The translations under genes were made by a program, and so were the position numbers. This document shows, one piece after another, positions 1 to 12,900 of a DNA stretch of 64,000 nt. Positions within the stretch are counted from its first letter, which is position 1. Each line of letters starts with the position of its first letter. The DNA is from Cinclus cinclus (lineage: Eukaryota > Chordata > Aves > Passeriformes > Cinclidae), in NCBI RefSeq assembly GCF_963662255.1, contig NC_085047.1, positions 108,184,181-108,248,180 of the forward strand. The letters run 5' to 3'. The notes beneath the pieces are model-generated. The model was not told where the DNA came from. It saw only the letters and a list, made by a program, of their open reading frames with translations, and did not search any database.

Positions 1-1396
1 GTGACCCAAAAAGGGTTGCTACTACTAACATTTGCTAGAGTATTAAAAATATATTGCATTCAGAAGCCAACATGTTTCTTTACCCCTGAAAGTATCATAA
101 AAATTATACAAGGACTTAAAAAGTTGGTACCTCTGCTGCCAAACCTAATAATTGAAGACAAGTTCCTGAGTGGAGAACTTCCTGGACAGAACACAAAGAA
201 ACAGACACTGGTTGACCCTTATTTTTAAACTCTTAGTGTGTAATGAATGTGAGACTCTCAAAAAAATCCAGGGATTCAGTATAGCCTAATTTTAATTGGC
301 AGGGCTTCAGAGAGGAAAAAAAAAATAAACCACAAAAATCTCACCAGGATAATGGCTTACCTTGCTGAAAGAACAGAGTCTATTTCCCACTATACATTTT
401 CCATGTTTCAGGACATCTTGTCTCCCCCACAATTTTCTAGCCAGCTAGATAATATATTGTACCAGAAAATCAAACAGAACTGTTAATGCATCTCTGACAA
501 TAGGTACTGGTGGAGAAAAGAGCCACCAAAACACACACACATATTCCCAGAACACTGTCCCAAGTGCTATTTTCTGTGTCACAGAGAGGGAGGACAGGAC
601 ACACTCAGCACCCATTAGCAGATGAGAGCCAACCTGGGAAGCAAACCACACTCTTCTGACTGCTGGTACCATCACAATTTGTCTGTGACACTCTCACCAC
701 AGAAACTCACAGGAAGGGGGAAATACTGAGAAAAAGTGGCAGCATCCATAACAAAATTCTGCAAAAAAAGCTTTGGATCTGTTATGCTCTGCCTTGGTCT
801 CCATTGCTGTACGATGCACGTCAGGGTTATATGGCTGCAAGATTTTCCCTTGTCTTGATTGTTGTACCAACTGAAATACAGAATCCAGAGGGTGGGATGA
901 ATGTTTAAGTACACACACCTCCAAGGGACATTCCCAGGCTACAGCTTTCAACCTTGCATACCTTTTTGCACACACATGCCCAAGTGGTTTTTTGCAAATA
1001 AAGTATGATCAAACTCAGGAAGCAGTTATAATGCAGTTCTCCCAGTCCAAGTGGATATACAACTTTTAACATAAATCAGCTCTTCCATGGTTAACAAAGT
1101 GGCTGATTTTGTGGCAAAATTGGAACAAGCTTCCTTATGAACAGAAATACACATTTCTCACATTCTGATCAGCAAATATAGCATTGACATGGGGCAACTT
1201 GCTTCTTCTTTAAACACTCCTTCCTTCAAATCCATTATTATTTGTTTTTGGTTTGTTAAGCTTGGACAAAGGAAAATAAGTCAAGCCAAACTGGTACTCT
1301 TGCCATCTGTGTTATGATTGCAAATATTGTTTTGAACCACGGTTTCATTACAGCTGTATCATATTTCTGACAAAAGCATTTATCAAGATAATGACA

Positions 1397-1423
1397 TTAT
1401 AAAGCTTTATAAGCTTATAAAGC
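1397..1423. repeat. Overlapping perfect palindromes
   Basis: TTATAAAGCTTTATAA at 1397-1412 is a perfect 16-base palindrome. It overlaps the perfect 20-base palindrome GCTTTATAAGCTTATAAAGC at 1404-1423, and a partial repeat GCATTATAAGC follows. The cluster has two HindIII-type AAGCTT cores in an AT-rich setting. It could extrude as a small cruciform. No function is assigned. Confidence 0.9.
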
Positions 1424-3811
1424 ATTATAAGCAAAGAAGCATGGTGCAGTTGTTCTGTCGGGGAATTGATGCTCTATAAATCAAAATGTCTTAATGTACC
1501 TTGGAAGACAGGTAAGCCTGACTGACTAACAAAAGGTAAAGTCTATTATGTACTGGTTTATAGTGTTGTGGTTTGGGAGGAATTTTTAAATTATTTAAAC
1601 ATGTTAATTAGAATTGATATTTTTATGTTTCAAAGAGTAAGGAGATCATACAGCAATAATTAAGATACATTCTTATGAATAAATATTAAATATTACAAGA
1701 CACTAATTCTATCCTAAAAGAAAAATTAAGCTCTCTTAAGAAGCTACTTCAATTATTGCTTTGAAACATATACCTGAATATATCAGGATTGCACTAAACC
1801 ACAAATCACTGGATTGTATCCTTTCAGGGAAAAAATAAATACCTTAGATATGTTGATCAGTGAAGTCAGTAAAAATATATTCATTTCACACAGAACTGAA
1901 GTCTGGAACCCAATTCCAAGCATCCCAGGCAACACCATGTGTAGGATATACTACGTGCTATGAAACAAATCAAAGTTAACTCCAGCATTACTTAAGTAGT
2001 AGTGCTATATTTTAAAGTAAGTGATTATGTGGCATTGCCAGAAAACTTTCCTGAACTGAGATAGAAAATCAGCATTCAAGTAAGGCAAATACAGATATCA
2101 AATGCAAAACTCGTCACTATATACTCAACTTCAGCTGGTTCATTATAAAACACCAGACACGTTTTGTATGCAAAAGGATAAATTTCATACACCTGCATTT
2201 TCTACTGATTTTGATAATTGACCCAGAAGTCTCTTGGTTGGTGCTTGAATAGAATATCTTTTAACAAATATATGCATTGAAGAAACAGCTGAATTTAGCA
2301 TTCTTAAGACCATATGAACAGCAGTAAGTGGATAAACTTCCCACCAGGACAGGGAAAGAAACAGATCAAATCCCAGGCATAATTATATCAAGAAAATTCA
2401 GTTTCCATTCCCTTTTAGTGTATTCAGGCTTATGTACTTTGCTCATCACTTCATTAAATAAGCTGTATATGCACTGAAGCTAAGCTACTGTAATTTCTGG
2501 TTCACAACAACCCTCCAAAGGGATCTCCTCAATCCAGTCACACTCATGGCTATGTGAAAAGCCTACAAAAATCAGTTTCTACACAGGTAAACTTTTATTT
2601 TAAAAAAAAAAAAGGCAGGTTTAATTCCAGTGCCAGGGATTTTTTAGCTCATTATGTTCTGAAAACAAGAAATATGCCATGTTGCTCTTCATTTTAACAA
2701 GAATTTTGTAAACTGCTGCAAGCAGCATTCTAATTTAATTACAAGAAAATACTTAATAAGGAATCTGAAGTTGAACTTTTTATTTCATTCCCAATTAGAA
2801 CATACATATATCACAGACAAAAGAGAGATGGAAGAGAACTATTCCCCCCCATACAATCATTCTCAATCAATTTACATTTTAAGCTACTATACCTTTTTTT
2901 CCCCATAAGTTTTCTACCTGTCTAGGTAGGAGTATATAGAATACTCAATGTAGTAATATTACAGTTATATCTTCAGAACTTTTTTTTTTCCACTAATGCA
3001 GCACTCCAACAGTAGCACTATCTATCACACATTCATGGTGTTATTTACAGGGAATACATTTGTCTATTTTGAGTCTTCATCTCTCCTTTGTTAACACTGC
3101 TCTGGCAGGGAACCACAGCCAGAACATTTGTAACAAGCAAGCCAGCCTCTCTTTTTTCCACAAGGATCCCACTGACTAGAAAACCCCACCACCCACTACT
3201 CTCAGTCACTTCAGGACTAACACATCCCATACTCTCTTGTAGGATACAGGATTGTTCACAGGGTACTCCATTCCCAGAAGTGCCAACAGCTATCACCAGA
3301 TTATTTTGGGATCACTGGCTAGGAATTAGGACTAACATGTCAGGTTAGCCCAGCCTACAGCTCAGGCTGCTGCTAGCTGCACACGTCTCAGTCTCTGACA
3401 GAGACACTCTGTGCTTGTGCTTAGGTTTTAACTTCTCTGACAGGCATTAGCAACCTCAGCAAGTTGTATGAAGCTCCACCAGGACTCTCTACTCGCTGTG
3501 ATGGAGCTGTAAAAGCCAAACTCTTGGGTACCCAGCAGTAGTATCTGCACCCTGAGGAAGGTGCACCTGATGAAGCACCCTCAAGTCAGCTGAAAGCCTG
3601 CTTAGGAGATAAAGGATGGATTGGATTTGATCAGAGAATGACCATCCACATTTGAAATAAAATGCAGATTCATCTCCCTCCTTTACAAGGAGATTAACAG
3701 TAGTTAATCAACACTGCAAACTCAGAGCTGCAACATACCACACTACTATGGCCAGGACACTCATTTAGCTTCTCTCACAGTCTGGTATGCTGAGAGGCTG
3801 TGTGGAAGTTT

Positions 3812-4010
3812 TTGGTTTTGTTGGGTTTTGTTTGTTTGGGTTTTTTTTTTTTGTTGTTGTTGTTGTTTTGTGGTTGGTTGGGTTTTTTTGTTGTTTTTGT
3901 TTTTTATCCTGGGGGTTGGGGTTTTTTAGGTCTCTTTTGGTTTGAGAAGGTGGGTTCTTTGATATTGCTCTCAGTTTGGTATTTGGATTTGTTTGTTTGG
4001 GATTTTTTAA
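3812..4010. repeat. T/G-rich low-complexity tract
   Basis: The plus strand is almost entirely T and G, with runs such as repeated GTT, GTTTG and TTGGG and several long T runs. It looks like a degenerate poly(T)/GTT simple repeat. The two overlapping open frames here, rich in Phe/Leu/Gly on one strand and Lys/Asn/Pro/Thr on the other, are products of this composition. Confidence 0.8.
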
Positions 4011-7000
4011 CACTTAGAATCACAGATTCTCTGCAGACCTTTATTGAGTAGAAAGTTCCCTATAAATCCTTAATATGGTATGTACTGCCAAGGGATCCCC
4101 AGCTTGGTAAATGTGGGCTTCTTGTGCCAGGACTGCAGTTCTTAGTGAGCTTTACTTTTCTTTCTTAAACAACACTTGCTCTTTCTTTTCTAAGAGTTGT
4201 TTCAGATTGAATGAAGAATCCTTCTCTCTGCTACCTGTAAAAGAGTACTCATGAAAGACAAAAGCCAAGTTTTAAATCTTATACCTCTTCAGCATGATTG
4301 ATATTGCCTTATCTGTTTAGGATACTACACTATATGAAGTTTTGGAGCAAAAAGCATGAAAGTAATCTTTCACAGCAAAGTTAGGATTTCAGTGTTTATT
4401 CAGATTGATGCTTAAACATCCCCCTTCATTATAACTTATGCAATGAATAATTTGCAAAACAATTTCAGGAAATGAATAGTTTAAAACTTGGAGTTATTAT
4501 TCAAACTGCAACAGCTACAAGAGATGAAAAGTATTGTTAATATTAATTAAGCAGGAATAATTGTTTTAAAGAGCCTAGCCACAAAAATGCAGTACTTAAA
4601 TATAAGCTCTGGATCTTTTAAAACTACTCTAGATTTGTAAAAGACTTAAACTCTTCCTAGTGAGTGCTTACACTGTGAATATTAATTAGTTGTTTGACTG
4701 CAGTAGTCATGTGTCTATGCACCATACCTTCTCTTCTTTCCCACGACAGAAGATTGAAATCCTGGCATACCTCATCACAAAGAACTTTCTAGCAGAATAT
4801 TTTCTATAAGGCCAAATGAGTCATTCAGGGGATTTTTTTTCTTTTTAAAGACAATTCCTAAGGAGGGAAAAAAAAAACTTTACTGTAGCTGATTTTTTCC
4901 CCAAAGTATCCTGAGGGAGTTTATATTAAGAGTTTAAAGAATGAAACTGACTTTGGTATTCCATTCCCAGTTGCTAATTTATTATGTGGAGGAAGTCACA
5001 TGAGCCTTGAAAGAAATCTTGATGAAAAGGGATCTGTCTCAGCTGCATGGGGTTTAATTGACTTAGTCTTGCAGGAAGAATGCATTAGTATTATCTATGC
5101 CTCTGTTTAACTATCAGCCAAATGGCAATCATCATGATGAATTAATTTTCTACTCTGCCATGAAAATCACTCCATTTGTGGACTCACTTATCTGTTTAGC
5201 AGGACACCTGGTTGAAATCTGTAGACCACAGTTCTAGACAAGGTCACTGGAATAATTCAGCAGAAAAGGAGGAGACTGCCTAAGGACCACCACTTTTACC
5301 CTTCTGGTTACATTCAAACAAATCTTTTGTTAGGATTTTTTCCCTGGGGGGACAGGGCAAGTTTAGCAATTTTTACCATAGGCCATTATATCTAATCAGT
5401 ACTCAATATTTATTTTATTTATCTCTAATGAACCAAAATTCTCCCTTTGACTGTTTTCAGAGTCTGAACCTTCATGAACTTATCTCAACAGAAGCAGCCT
5501 CAGGTTACACCCAGCTCTGATCAAGCCAGCATGTAGATGCTGGAAAGAGCAAATTTTGATGCAATGTCACCAGGCCTCAATCTGTAGCTCTTTCCTGCAC
5601 TTCTGATTAATTTATATCTATGAAAAAAACAACCCAGAAAACAGCCATCATCCCAGAGGACAGCATCTTCCAACACTACTGTCATTACTGCTGTCGCCAA
5701 CCATCAGCATCACAAAGAGGAAGGAAAAAAAAAAAGACTGAATTAACACAAGTTTAGCAAGTCCTATATGGATTGGGAAGCAGACCAGAAAGTTTCTTCA
5801 CACAGTAGAAGTTTCCCTCACCCATCTGTTGGGTGCAGGAACCCATGGAGAAAGAATCCCAAACAAACAAGTCCTCTGCAGTTTCACATATCTTCCACAG
5901 CACACCGACATTTCCAGCCAGTTAGGGATCAGGGACACTTTTGCAGTGTCTCAAGATAATGAAATGATAATTGTTTAAATCCACAGCAACCAGAAATCAT
6001 TCTGAGAAGGCAGCCAGCATTCAGCTGAAGAATATTTTGCAAGTGCACATTGCCAATCCTTAGTTGTTTCCCTCTAGTGTTCAGCAAAACATTACACTTG
6101 AGATGAAAGGGGAAAGATCACAAAAAGCCTAATTGAATTAGCTTAATTATTGTGTGGCGGGGGAAAAAACTCAGAAACAAAAGTACTGTAGAGAAGACTT
6201 TTTTCCCCAGCTGCTACATTTTTTTCAGGAACATATGTGATTACTGTGATGCTAGATAACCTAAAGATTACCTAAGGATGCCCCTACAGTCAGAAGGCAC
6301 ACACGGGACTAAAGAAATAGGTTTATGTCATAGGTGTAGAAGATTATACTTCACTCTTTAAAGGCCATCTGCAAGGATGAAGCCAGCTCCTGAAGATGGT
6401 TCATGGCAGATGTGGGCCATCAAGAACAGAAATACTATTGCATATAAATTAATTACACAACCTTTATTATGCTACTCAACTTCCACGACAAGGTGGAAAT
6501 GTCATACAAATCTATTTGCAAACAGTCTGATAAATTCCAAACACCAAAAGAGCAAGTTTTCCTTGACATCAGAGAAAATGAGAACAGCAGATTCTACCCT
6601 CAAGCAAAGATTAACATCATAAAATCATGAAATCATAGTTAAATAATAGTTTTACTTCAATGATTACTTTTAAATACGTTACCAGACAATCTTTGCAGGA
6701 AGTTTATTTGGGACCATTGTGACTTAGTGAAAACTTCTAGATGAGCTTTCTTTACAGGGTCTCCTCCCCTATATGATTATCTCAAATTTAGGTAGGACAC
6801 AGTGTTTGGACAAATGCTGATATATATTATAGTTTTCTCCTTATACAACAAGGCAGAAATGAAAATTGTTAAGCAGGGCAAACATCCTAATTTGATTAGT
6901 GCACTTCCTCTTTGATAAAGACTTCATACACTGGCTGAACAAAAGGTAAAAGCAGCCTTTGAAAGCTACAAAAGACAAACTTGCTTTAGTTCATGTATAT

Positions 7001-8985
7001 ATTTCTTTCCAATCCAAACATTCTGCTAAACAACAAATTAGTTATGCAGTGTATTATCTCACTAATAAACAGGTTGATGTTTCAAAATTAGTATCCAATC
7101 TATGGCTTCAATAGCCAAGCCAAAGTGGTCTTTAAAAGCAGTCCAGCAACCACTTCCCAGACTCTTTGTAGATAATACTGTTAATGGCATCTGATTGCAT
7201 CCTGCAGCATAATTCCATCCCATTGTGTTCTTGATACCAATCACACAGGATAAGGACAGCAAAAAACTCACCTTGGCATTCAGTAGAATATCTGCCAGGT
7301 AAAACAAAGCACCACACTGTTCATAGAGTTCCAGATGCAAGAGGTGCGACTTTATTCAAACTACAGAAATTCAGCAATGGATGGGGCACCACAGAGAGAC
7401 ACTGGTACCATGGTAGGAAATATTTTAGCTTTCTCAAGGAAGACACTTGTACTTCAAAATTACCTAATTCCAGGTTAGGGTTTTTTCCCCCCCACTGCTG
7501 ATAACCACAAACAAGTCACCACTCCATTCAAGTCAGTGAATTATTCTTAGCTTTAAAACAGAGAAAGAAAAAGTATTGAATTAAATTCTGCCAATTAGAG
7601 ACTCATATTGCAGGAGATCACTGTAATGAAAATAAATCCATTACCTTAAATGTCCAATGGGTATACAGTTAATGACGAGATGTGAGCACTTATCCACATG
7701 ACAGAATCAGCTACACACAGCCAATATTTGCACTCAACCAGCTAAAATGATAATTGTTTACAGATGCTGCAGGTCTCATGCTAGTTTAAAGACACATATA
7801 GTATTTATTTAGCTCTACATTCGAAATAGCAGAACCTCTTAGCATACAAAAATACTGTTGTCAAGGCAACAGTATACATAAGACAGGAAATTTCAAAACT
7901 CAGATATTTAAAGAGCAAGCTATTAAATTTAGTATCTTAATTAAACTGCTACCTGGATGACCTTTTACCATTGAAATGAAAAAAGAAATGCTTACTTTTG
8001 ATCAGAGACTACTACTTGACAGGATTTAAGTTTTGAGACATTTTGGCAACACATTTCAGAGTGATTTTCATCCCCTCCAGCTCTGTTCAGACTGGAATGA
8101 CTAAGTAGCAAAAGCTGCAAGTGATCAGCACTTCTGAACATACCAGATCCCATGCTTTTTAAATCCTTAAATAGACAAGGAAAAAAAGCTACCTAACTTC
8201 CAGAAGTCAATTTTTTGTCCTACAGTGAGGCATTTGCTGTACCACAATGAACAGATTATGTAGTGGATGGTTAGGTCCTCATTTCTGATGAAAACAAATG
8301 CAGCCTGTCAAGTATAATAATAATAAAAAAATGGAAATACCTCAAAACAAGATTAAAACTCAATTTCAGCAAGAGAAACATACATAATCTAATTTTATCT
8401 GGAAAAAAACAAAAGTTTTATTTGAGTACAATTTTTTAAGCACATAATGAAGCCCTGAACTCAAGAAAAAAAATTCTTTCAGTGATTAAATTCTTTTTCC
8501 TATCTAAACCACACACTAAAGTCAACTTCTACCTAGATACCTTTGTACAGTGATTTGTAAACATACAAAAACTTTCTAGTTCTGCTTATTGGATCCAGCT
8601 AATCTATGTCCTGAAGTGGGATGAAGTACAGAAGGATATTATTATCACATTACTAGCACCTTTTTCCCACAATTGCTTCACAAGCTACAAGTGTCCTACA
8701 AAATCATGGATGAACTGGCGAGGCCACTAATTAGTCTCTGCAGTTTGTATCCATATTTTAATTCTATTTCATCAGCAAGTTTTGTTTGTTTTTCCTTTAA
8801 ACAATATCAAAGCATATCCATCCAAACCCATATCCTGTATGTAAAATATTTATGTATACATAAGATATTTATTTTGACACATGCGTTCTCCTTATGACCA
8901 TGACCCTGTACTTTCCCCTTATGCAGTAGCTTCACTCAGCCCCTAAAGCCTTTTTGGACAAGAGCTGGACGCTGCATACAGGTAA

Positions 8986-9359
8986 AGATATTGTTAAAGA
9001 AAGGCCTTATAAAATCAGCCTTGCTCTGCTGAATTACCAACTAGCCTGTAAGTTCCCAGAAGAAAGAATCAAAGGAATGAGAGGCAGTTAACATAATAGG
9101 TTGTTGCTATTCTAGTAAGAAAATTAAATTTGCACCTGCATAAACAATAAATCTACCCCCTGAGAATCAGAGAAGAAGGTATGTAAACAAACCAAGAATA
9201 GAGAGATTCGATAGGCAAAATGCCATTTACTAACCAATGAATTGGGTGGCAAGTGAACCGGAGCTAAACACGAGATCTGTGAAAACCGTATAAAAATGAG
9301 TTATGTGAATAAAGAATTGGCTTTTCTTCGTGAAGAAACCGAGTCCTTTTTGCTTTGCA
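8986..9359 (+). mobile_element. Solo LTR-like endogenous retrovirus remnant
   Basis: Promoter and poly(A) signals sit in LTR order: CCAAT at 9234-9238, TATAAAAA at 9289-9296 and AATAAA at 9308-9313, followed by a U5-like stretch ending in TTTGCTTTGCA near 9359. The segment resembles class II endogenous retrovirus LTRs that I associate with songbirds. No primer-binding site, gag, pol or env follows, so this is at most a solo or truncated LTR. The 5' edge is a guess at a TG dinucleotide, and no target-site duplication was found. Confidence 0.5.
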
Positions 9360-9944
9360 GCAACACCACAACTCCTCCCACGTGCTGCACTTTAGGAACA
9401 GAGACGCCACGTCCAAGTCTCCAGTTGTGATTCATCAGAGCCGCGTCCCCGCTTCAGCAGCCGTGGAGGCATTCCTTCTGTTTCTGACGGGGATCCGAGG
9501 GCTGCAGCCGGGGCAGCAGTGCCACACCGGTGCCACTAGAGCCAGCCGGGATGCACTCCCTCATCACTTAGAGCAGCGATCCGGGAATGCCGCGCCACCC
9601 CCGGCAGCAGCGCATGTCCTGGGCACGGGGACCGCTCCGTGCCGGCATCCCTGGCACGCAGCACCGCACTGCTCAGCACAGCCTGCTGCCCCTGGAGGCT
9701 CCTCTCGGCGGAAATCCCCTCGGATTCACCGTACACACTTTGTTATGCAGATACACTTGTCCGTACATTCGTTTTCTCAGTGCTAACACCCAGGGAACTC
9801 TCCCAGGTCTCTGGATGCTTGAGGGAGAATTGGGGAGAAGCACCCACTCAAACTATCCAGGCTGAGATACGCACTAACAGTTCTGGTCGCCCACAGTTCA
9901 CACATTAATGAAGCTCGGGGAGGGCAGAGGGAGCAAAGAAGAGG
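9360..9944. other. CpG-rich segment of unknown origin in AT-rich DNA
   Basis: This stretch is markedly richer in GC and CpG than the several kilobases on either side. It begins where the LTR-like unit ends and stops at a 24-base A run. A 143-codon plus frame (9355-9786) and smaller frames cross it, but none resembles a known protein. A kappaB-type site, GGAAATCCCC on the plus strand, lies at 9710-9719. It could be a retroposed transcript, part of the adjacent retroviral element, or a small CpG islet acting as an intronic promoter. Confidence 0.5.
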
Positions 9945-9968
9945 AAAAAAAAAAAAAAAAAAAAAAAA
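9945..9968 (+). repeat. Poly(A) run, 24 bases
   Basis: This is an uninterrupted run of 24 A that closes the CpG-rich segment on its right side. It fits the tail of a plus-strand retrocopy. No AATAAA or ATTAAA was seen in the 40 bases before it, and no matching target duplication was found. Confidence 0.85.
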
Positions 9969-12900
9969 GGAGAACCACTTTTATAAGTCTATTTTATTGG
10001 TTTTATTGCCATTACACGTTGTAGCTTTACCTTTTAATGGCAATTAAGTACAAAAGAAAAGCAAGCATATATTCTGGAAACTCAGCTAACGCTGCTTAGT
10101 GCCAATTCCTAACAATTGCTGTTATGCTGTATATAAAGAACAAAATAGCTGTCTTCTAGTCAAAACTTCAAGTCATGTAACTTAACAGAAGGCAATGTGG
10201 GTGAGATAAAATCCTCTCTCAAACCCTAAGCCACACCAAATCATTTTTCTAAGCAGTCATCAAGTTAAAACAGCAGCTTATTCCAGATCTGCATAATTTT
10301 TTGCTGTAAGTTAAGAACAAATGAGGTCTTAAGCACTTTTCTGCATATGAACTGAAGAAATTAGAGGGCTTTGTGTTGCTAATCATGACTACAGTTACTA
10401 AGTTCTGAAACAGTAATAAAATCTAAATCTTCATTAAATTTATGAGAGAGTATTTATAGCATGCAGTTTTCTTTTTACTGCATAAAGCCACTCACTCTCA
10501 GCTTTGGATTGCATTTACTCATTTACTTTTTTTTTTTTAAGTATTCTTTCAACATAGCAAGCATGCAAATGCATTTAAGACTTGATGGTGCTATTTAACT
10601 GTACAGCCAGGAAAGACATTCTGAGAAATGGAAACCACATGTTCTCCAGAGAAATTGAATCACAAAGAGAAGTTTTATTAAGCTCTGTGACATCCATTTC
10701 CTAAGACATGGTCTCCATGCATTCAACAAACATGACATCAAGTACATTAGAGTTCCACACTTATTAGACTGGCATGCTTATCAGTGGTTTGGAAAGTGAC
10801 TGCAGCTTGTAACATCCACACTTGCAGTTGGTTTACATTGTCTCTTTGCTAATACCATCTCAACAACTGGAGCAATCTTAGCTCGAGACCTGCATGGATT
10901 CTTGTTTAACACCAGTATTTTAAGAACTGCCAGTGCCCCCAGGGCAAAAGGAGGCTCAGCCTCAGTCTCACATCAGAAAGAAACAGGGTAGTCCATCAGG
11001 TCTGGGGAGGGCCAATTTGGATGGCAAGCATTAAAGTGAAGAGCCAGGCAGACACAAACCAATACCACTGTGGCCAGAAGGGACCATAAGCTAAATGGCT
11101 GGACTGATATTTTACAACAGGCTGAACCCAGTAATCTGCATTTGAATAAAGCTAACCTTAGGAAAACAAGTACTAAATGCTGGACCAAACACCTCTAGAT
11201 ATCGAGGATCAATCCTCAGAGGTCAACCATCTTCTCTGTGCAAGATATCATGTGTTTTAAATGAATTTATTAGCTTTGACTTCTCCTTCCTTATTGCTCC
11301 CTCCCCTAGTAGGCATTCAGCATCCAGGATTTTCTGGCCATGAATATAGTCAAAGTAATAAAGTTACTTCTTCAACATCTCATAAAAGGTTTAAAACAAA
11401 TCATTGAGTAAGTTCCGTAGATATTCTCCTTGGATTTCAGGTTTCATGGATATTTTCCAACACATTTCTCATAGTAGAATCAGCCATGCCACATACAAGA
11501 GTCAAAAATAAACTTTCCTACACCCATTTCCCTATGTCATCACATGACAAGGACATGCTGAACAGAGTCCATGCAGTGGCCACTAAACTCTTCCTTCCGT
11601 CTCTTTGGCAGCCCTGCTTATGTTCCTCACTCCTAAGCTCTGCATATGTGTGAATCTTCTTCAAAGCTCTGGCAACTCAAGCCATTCTGCATGAGTAAGA
11701 AATGATGAATTAGCATCAGAGCGTGAAATTATCCCCAGGGAGATGCAACAAGGAAAACCCAATTTTGTTACAATTCCTTGATGGCAACTTCTGCAATACA
11801 ACTGTTTTGTGGGTTTTAAACAACATATTACTGCTAGTGCCATTTTTGTGTGTGTTGTAACATACTTCAAGCAATCACTTGATCAATGAAATTTGTACAT
11901 AAAGAGTATTTGACAGAGCCTGCTTTCCTGTAAATTGTGCTAACAAACTTTAAAATTTCATCCCTACATAAAGTAAATTCTCATTACATTTTTCAATCAT
12001 TTTACTTAGAACTGACAGCAGGATGCCCAAATTAATGCTATTTGCATCAGCTACTCATCTTAATCAAATATTGGGGCTATGGGCTTTTGAACATTACCTT
12101 AAGTCTGCAAGTATAGAATATTTTAATATGGCAAATACAGCAACATGTTCGACCCTATCTTTCTTCTGGTTTCATGGGAAGACAAGACCTGCAACTGTCA
12201 AAGGTGAAACATCCTATCCGGGAGCTGGTAGAAAGCAGCAGACCCCTGAAGCACAAAATTAATATAAACACAGTAAAAACAATCGAAATGAAATCTCTTT
12301 TAAAGCCCATCCAGTACCTGGTGCCCTAAATCTCCATGAGCTTGCCACACTATCTTCATGTCCAGTCACCAAGGCCTTCCTTACTGGGTCCCAAAATCTC
12401 TTCTGCAGAAAGTGCCTCCTGTTCTACATAGTGCCACATGAAAACAATTTTGTTTGCTCACAATCACTACAGACTTAAGGCGTGTTCATAATTATGCTGT
12501 GCCAGCATTTCACTCTTGAGAACCCCTCCTAAAACTTCCAACCAAAATTTGTTCAAGAATGCATGGGCAAACAAATACAGAATACCATCTCCAGAAATGC
12601 CTTACGTAGGTCATAGGTTACAGAAAAACCCCAACCCAAAATGAACCCATCATGAGACTTATAAACAAGATCCCACCAAGTTCTTCTCAAGTTTGCTTGG
12701 GCCAACAGCTGTGTCAAGGTTGTTGTTCATTACTGTACTCCAAATTGATAGCCAGATTTTAAGCAATGCATTTCAAAGTTGGATAATAACAACAAAAGTT
12801 GACTAAGAGATCATTGTGGGGTATACCACAAAACAAAAAGTATACCTGTGATGAGTATTACCATAGAAATTGAATTTCCTTATCTCTCCAGGCTTATAAA

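Larger units (their letters stand above)
1..8985. other. AT-rich non-coding DNA, probable utrophin intron
   Basis: No exon, RNA gene or clear transposon was recognised. The open frames are short and match nothing I know; this includes the frame open from base 1 to 228 and the overlapping minus frames at 445-975. Local features are a nested palindrome near 1400, T/G-rich low complexity at 3812-4010, and short A or T runs. Calling it intron depends on the utrophin assignment. The next utrophin exon, which should encode the start of the CH domain, was looked for by eye on the minus strand and not seen. Confidence 0.5.

Noticed and set aside
1..228. 75-codon frame open from the window edge, possibly an exon
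   Set aside because: It begins at GTG, shows no recognisable domain and no clear splice site, and a frame this long is expected by chance.
6615..6650. CR1-like terminus (AAAATCATGAAATCATAG)
   Set aside because: It resembles the reverse-complemented CR1 terminal repeat, but no CR1 body sequence follows.
9355..9786. 143-codon plus-strand frame in the CpG-rich segment
   Set aside because: It overlaps other open frames in the same GC-rich stretch, has a composition-driven sequence and no recognised motif. It is kept only as part of the unexplained segment.
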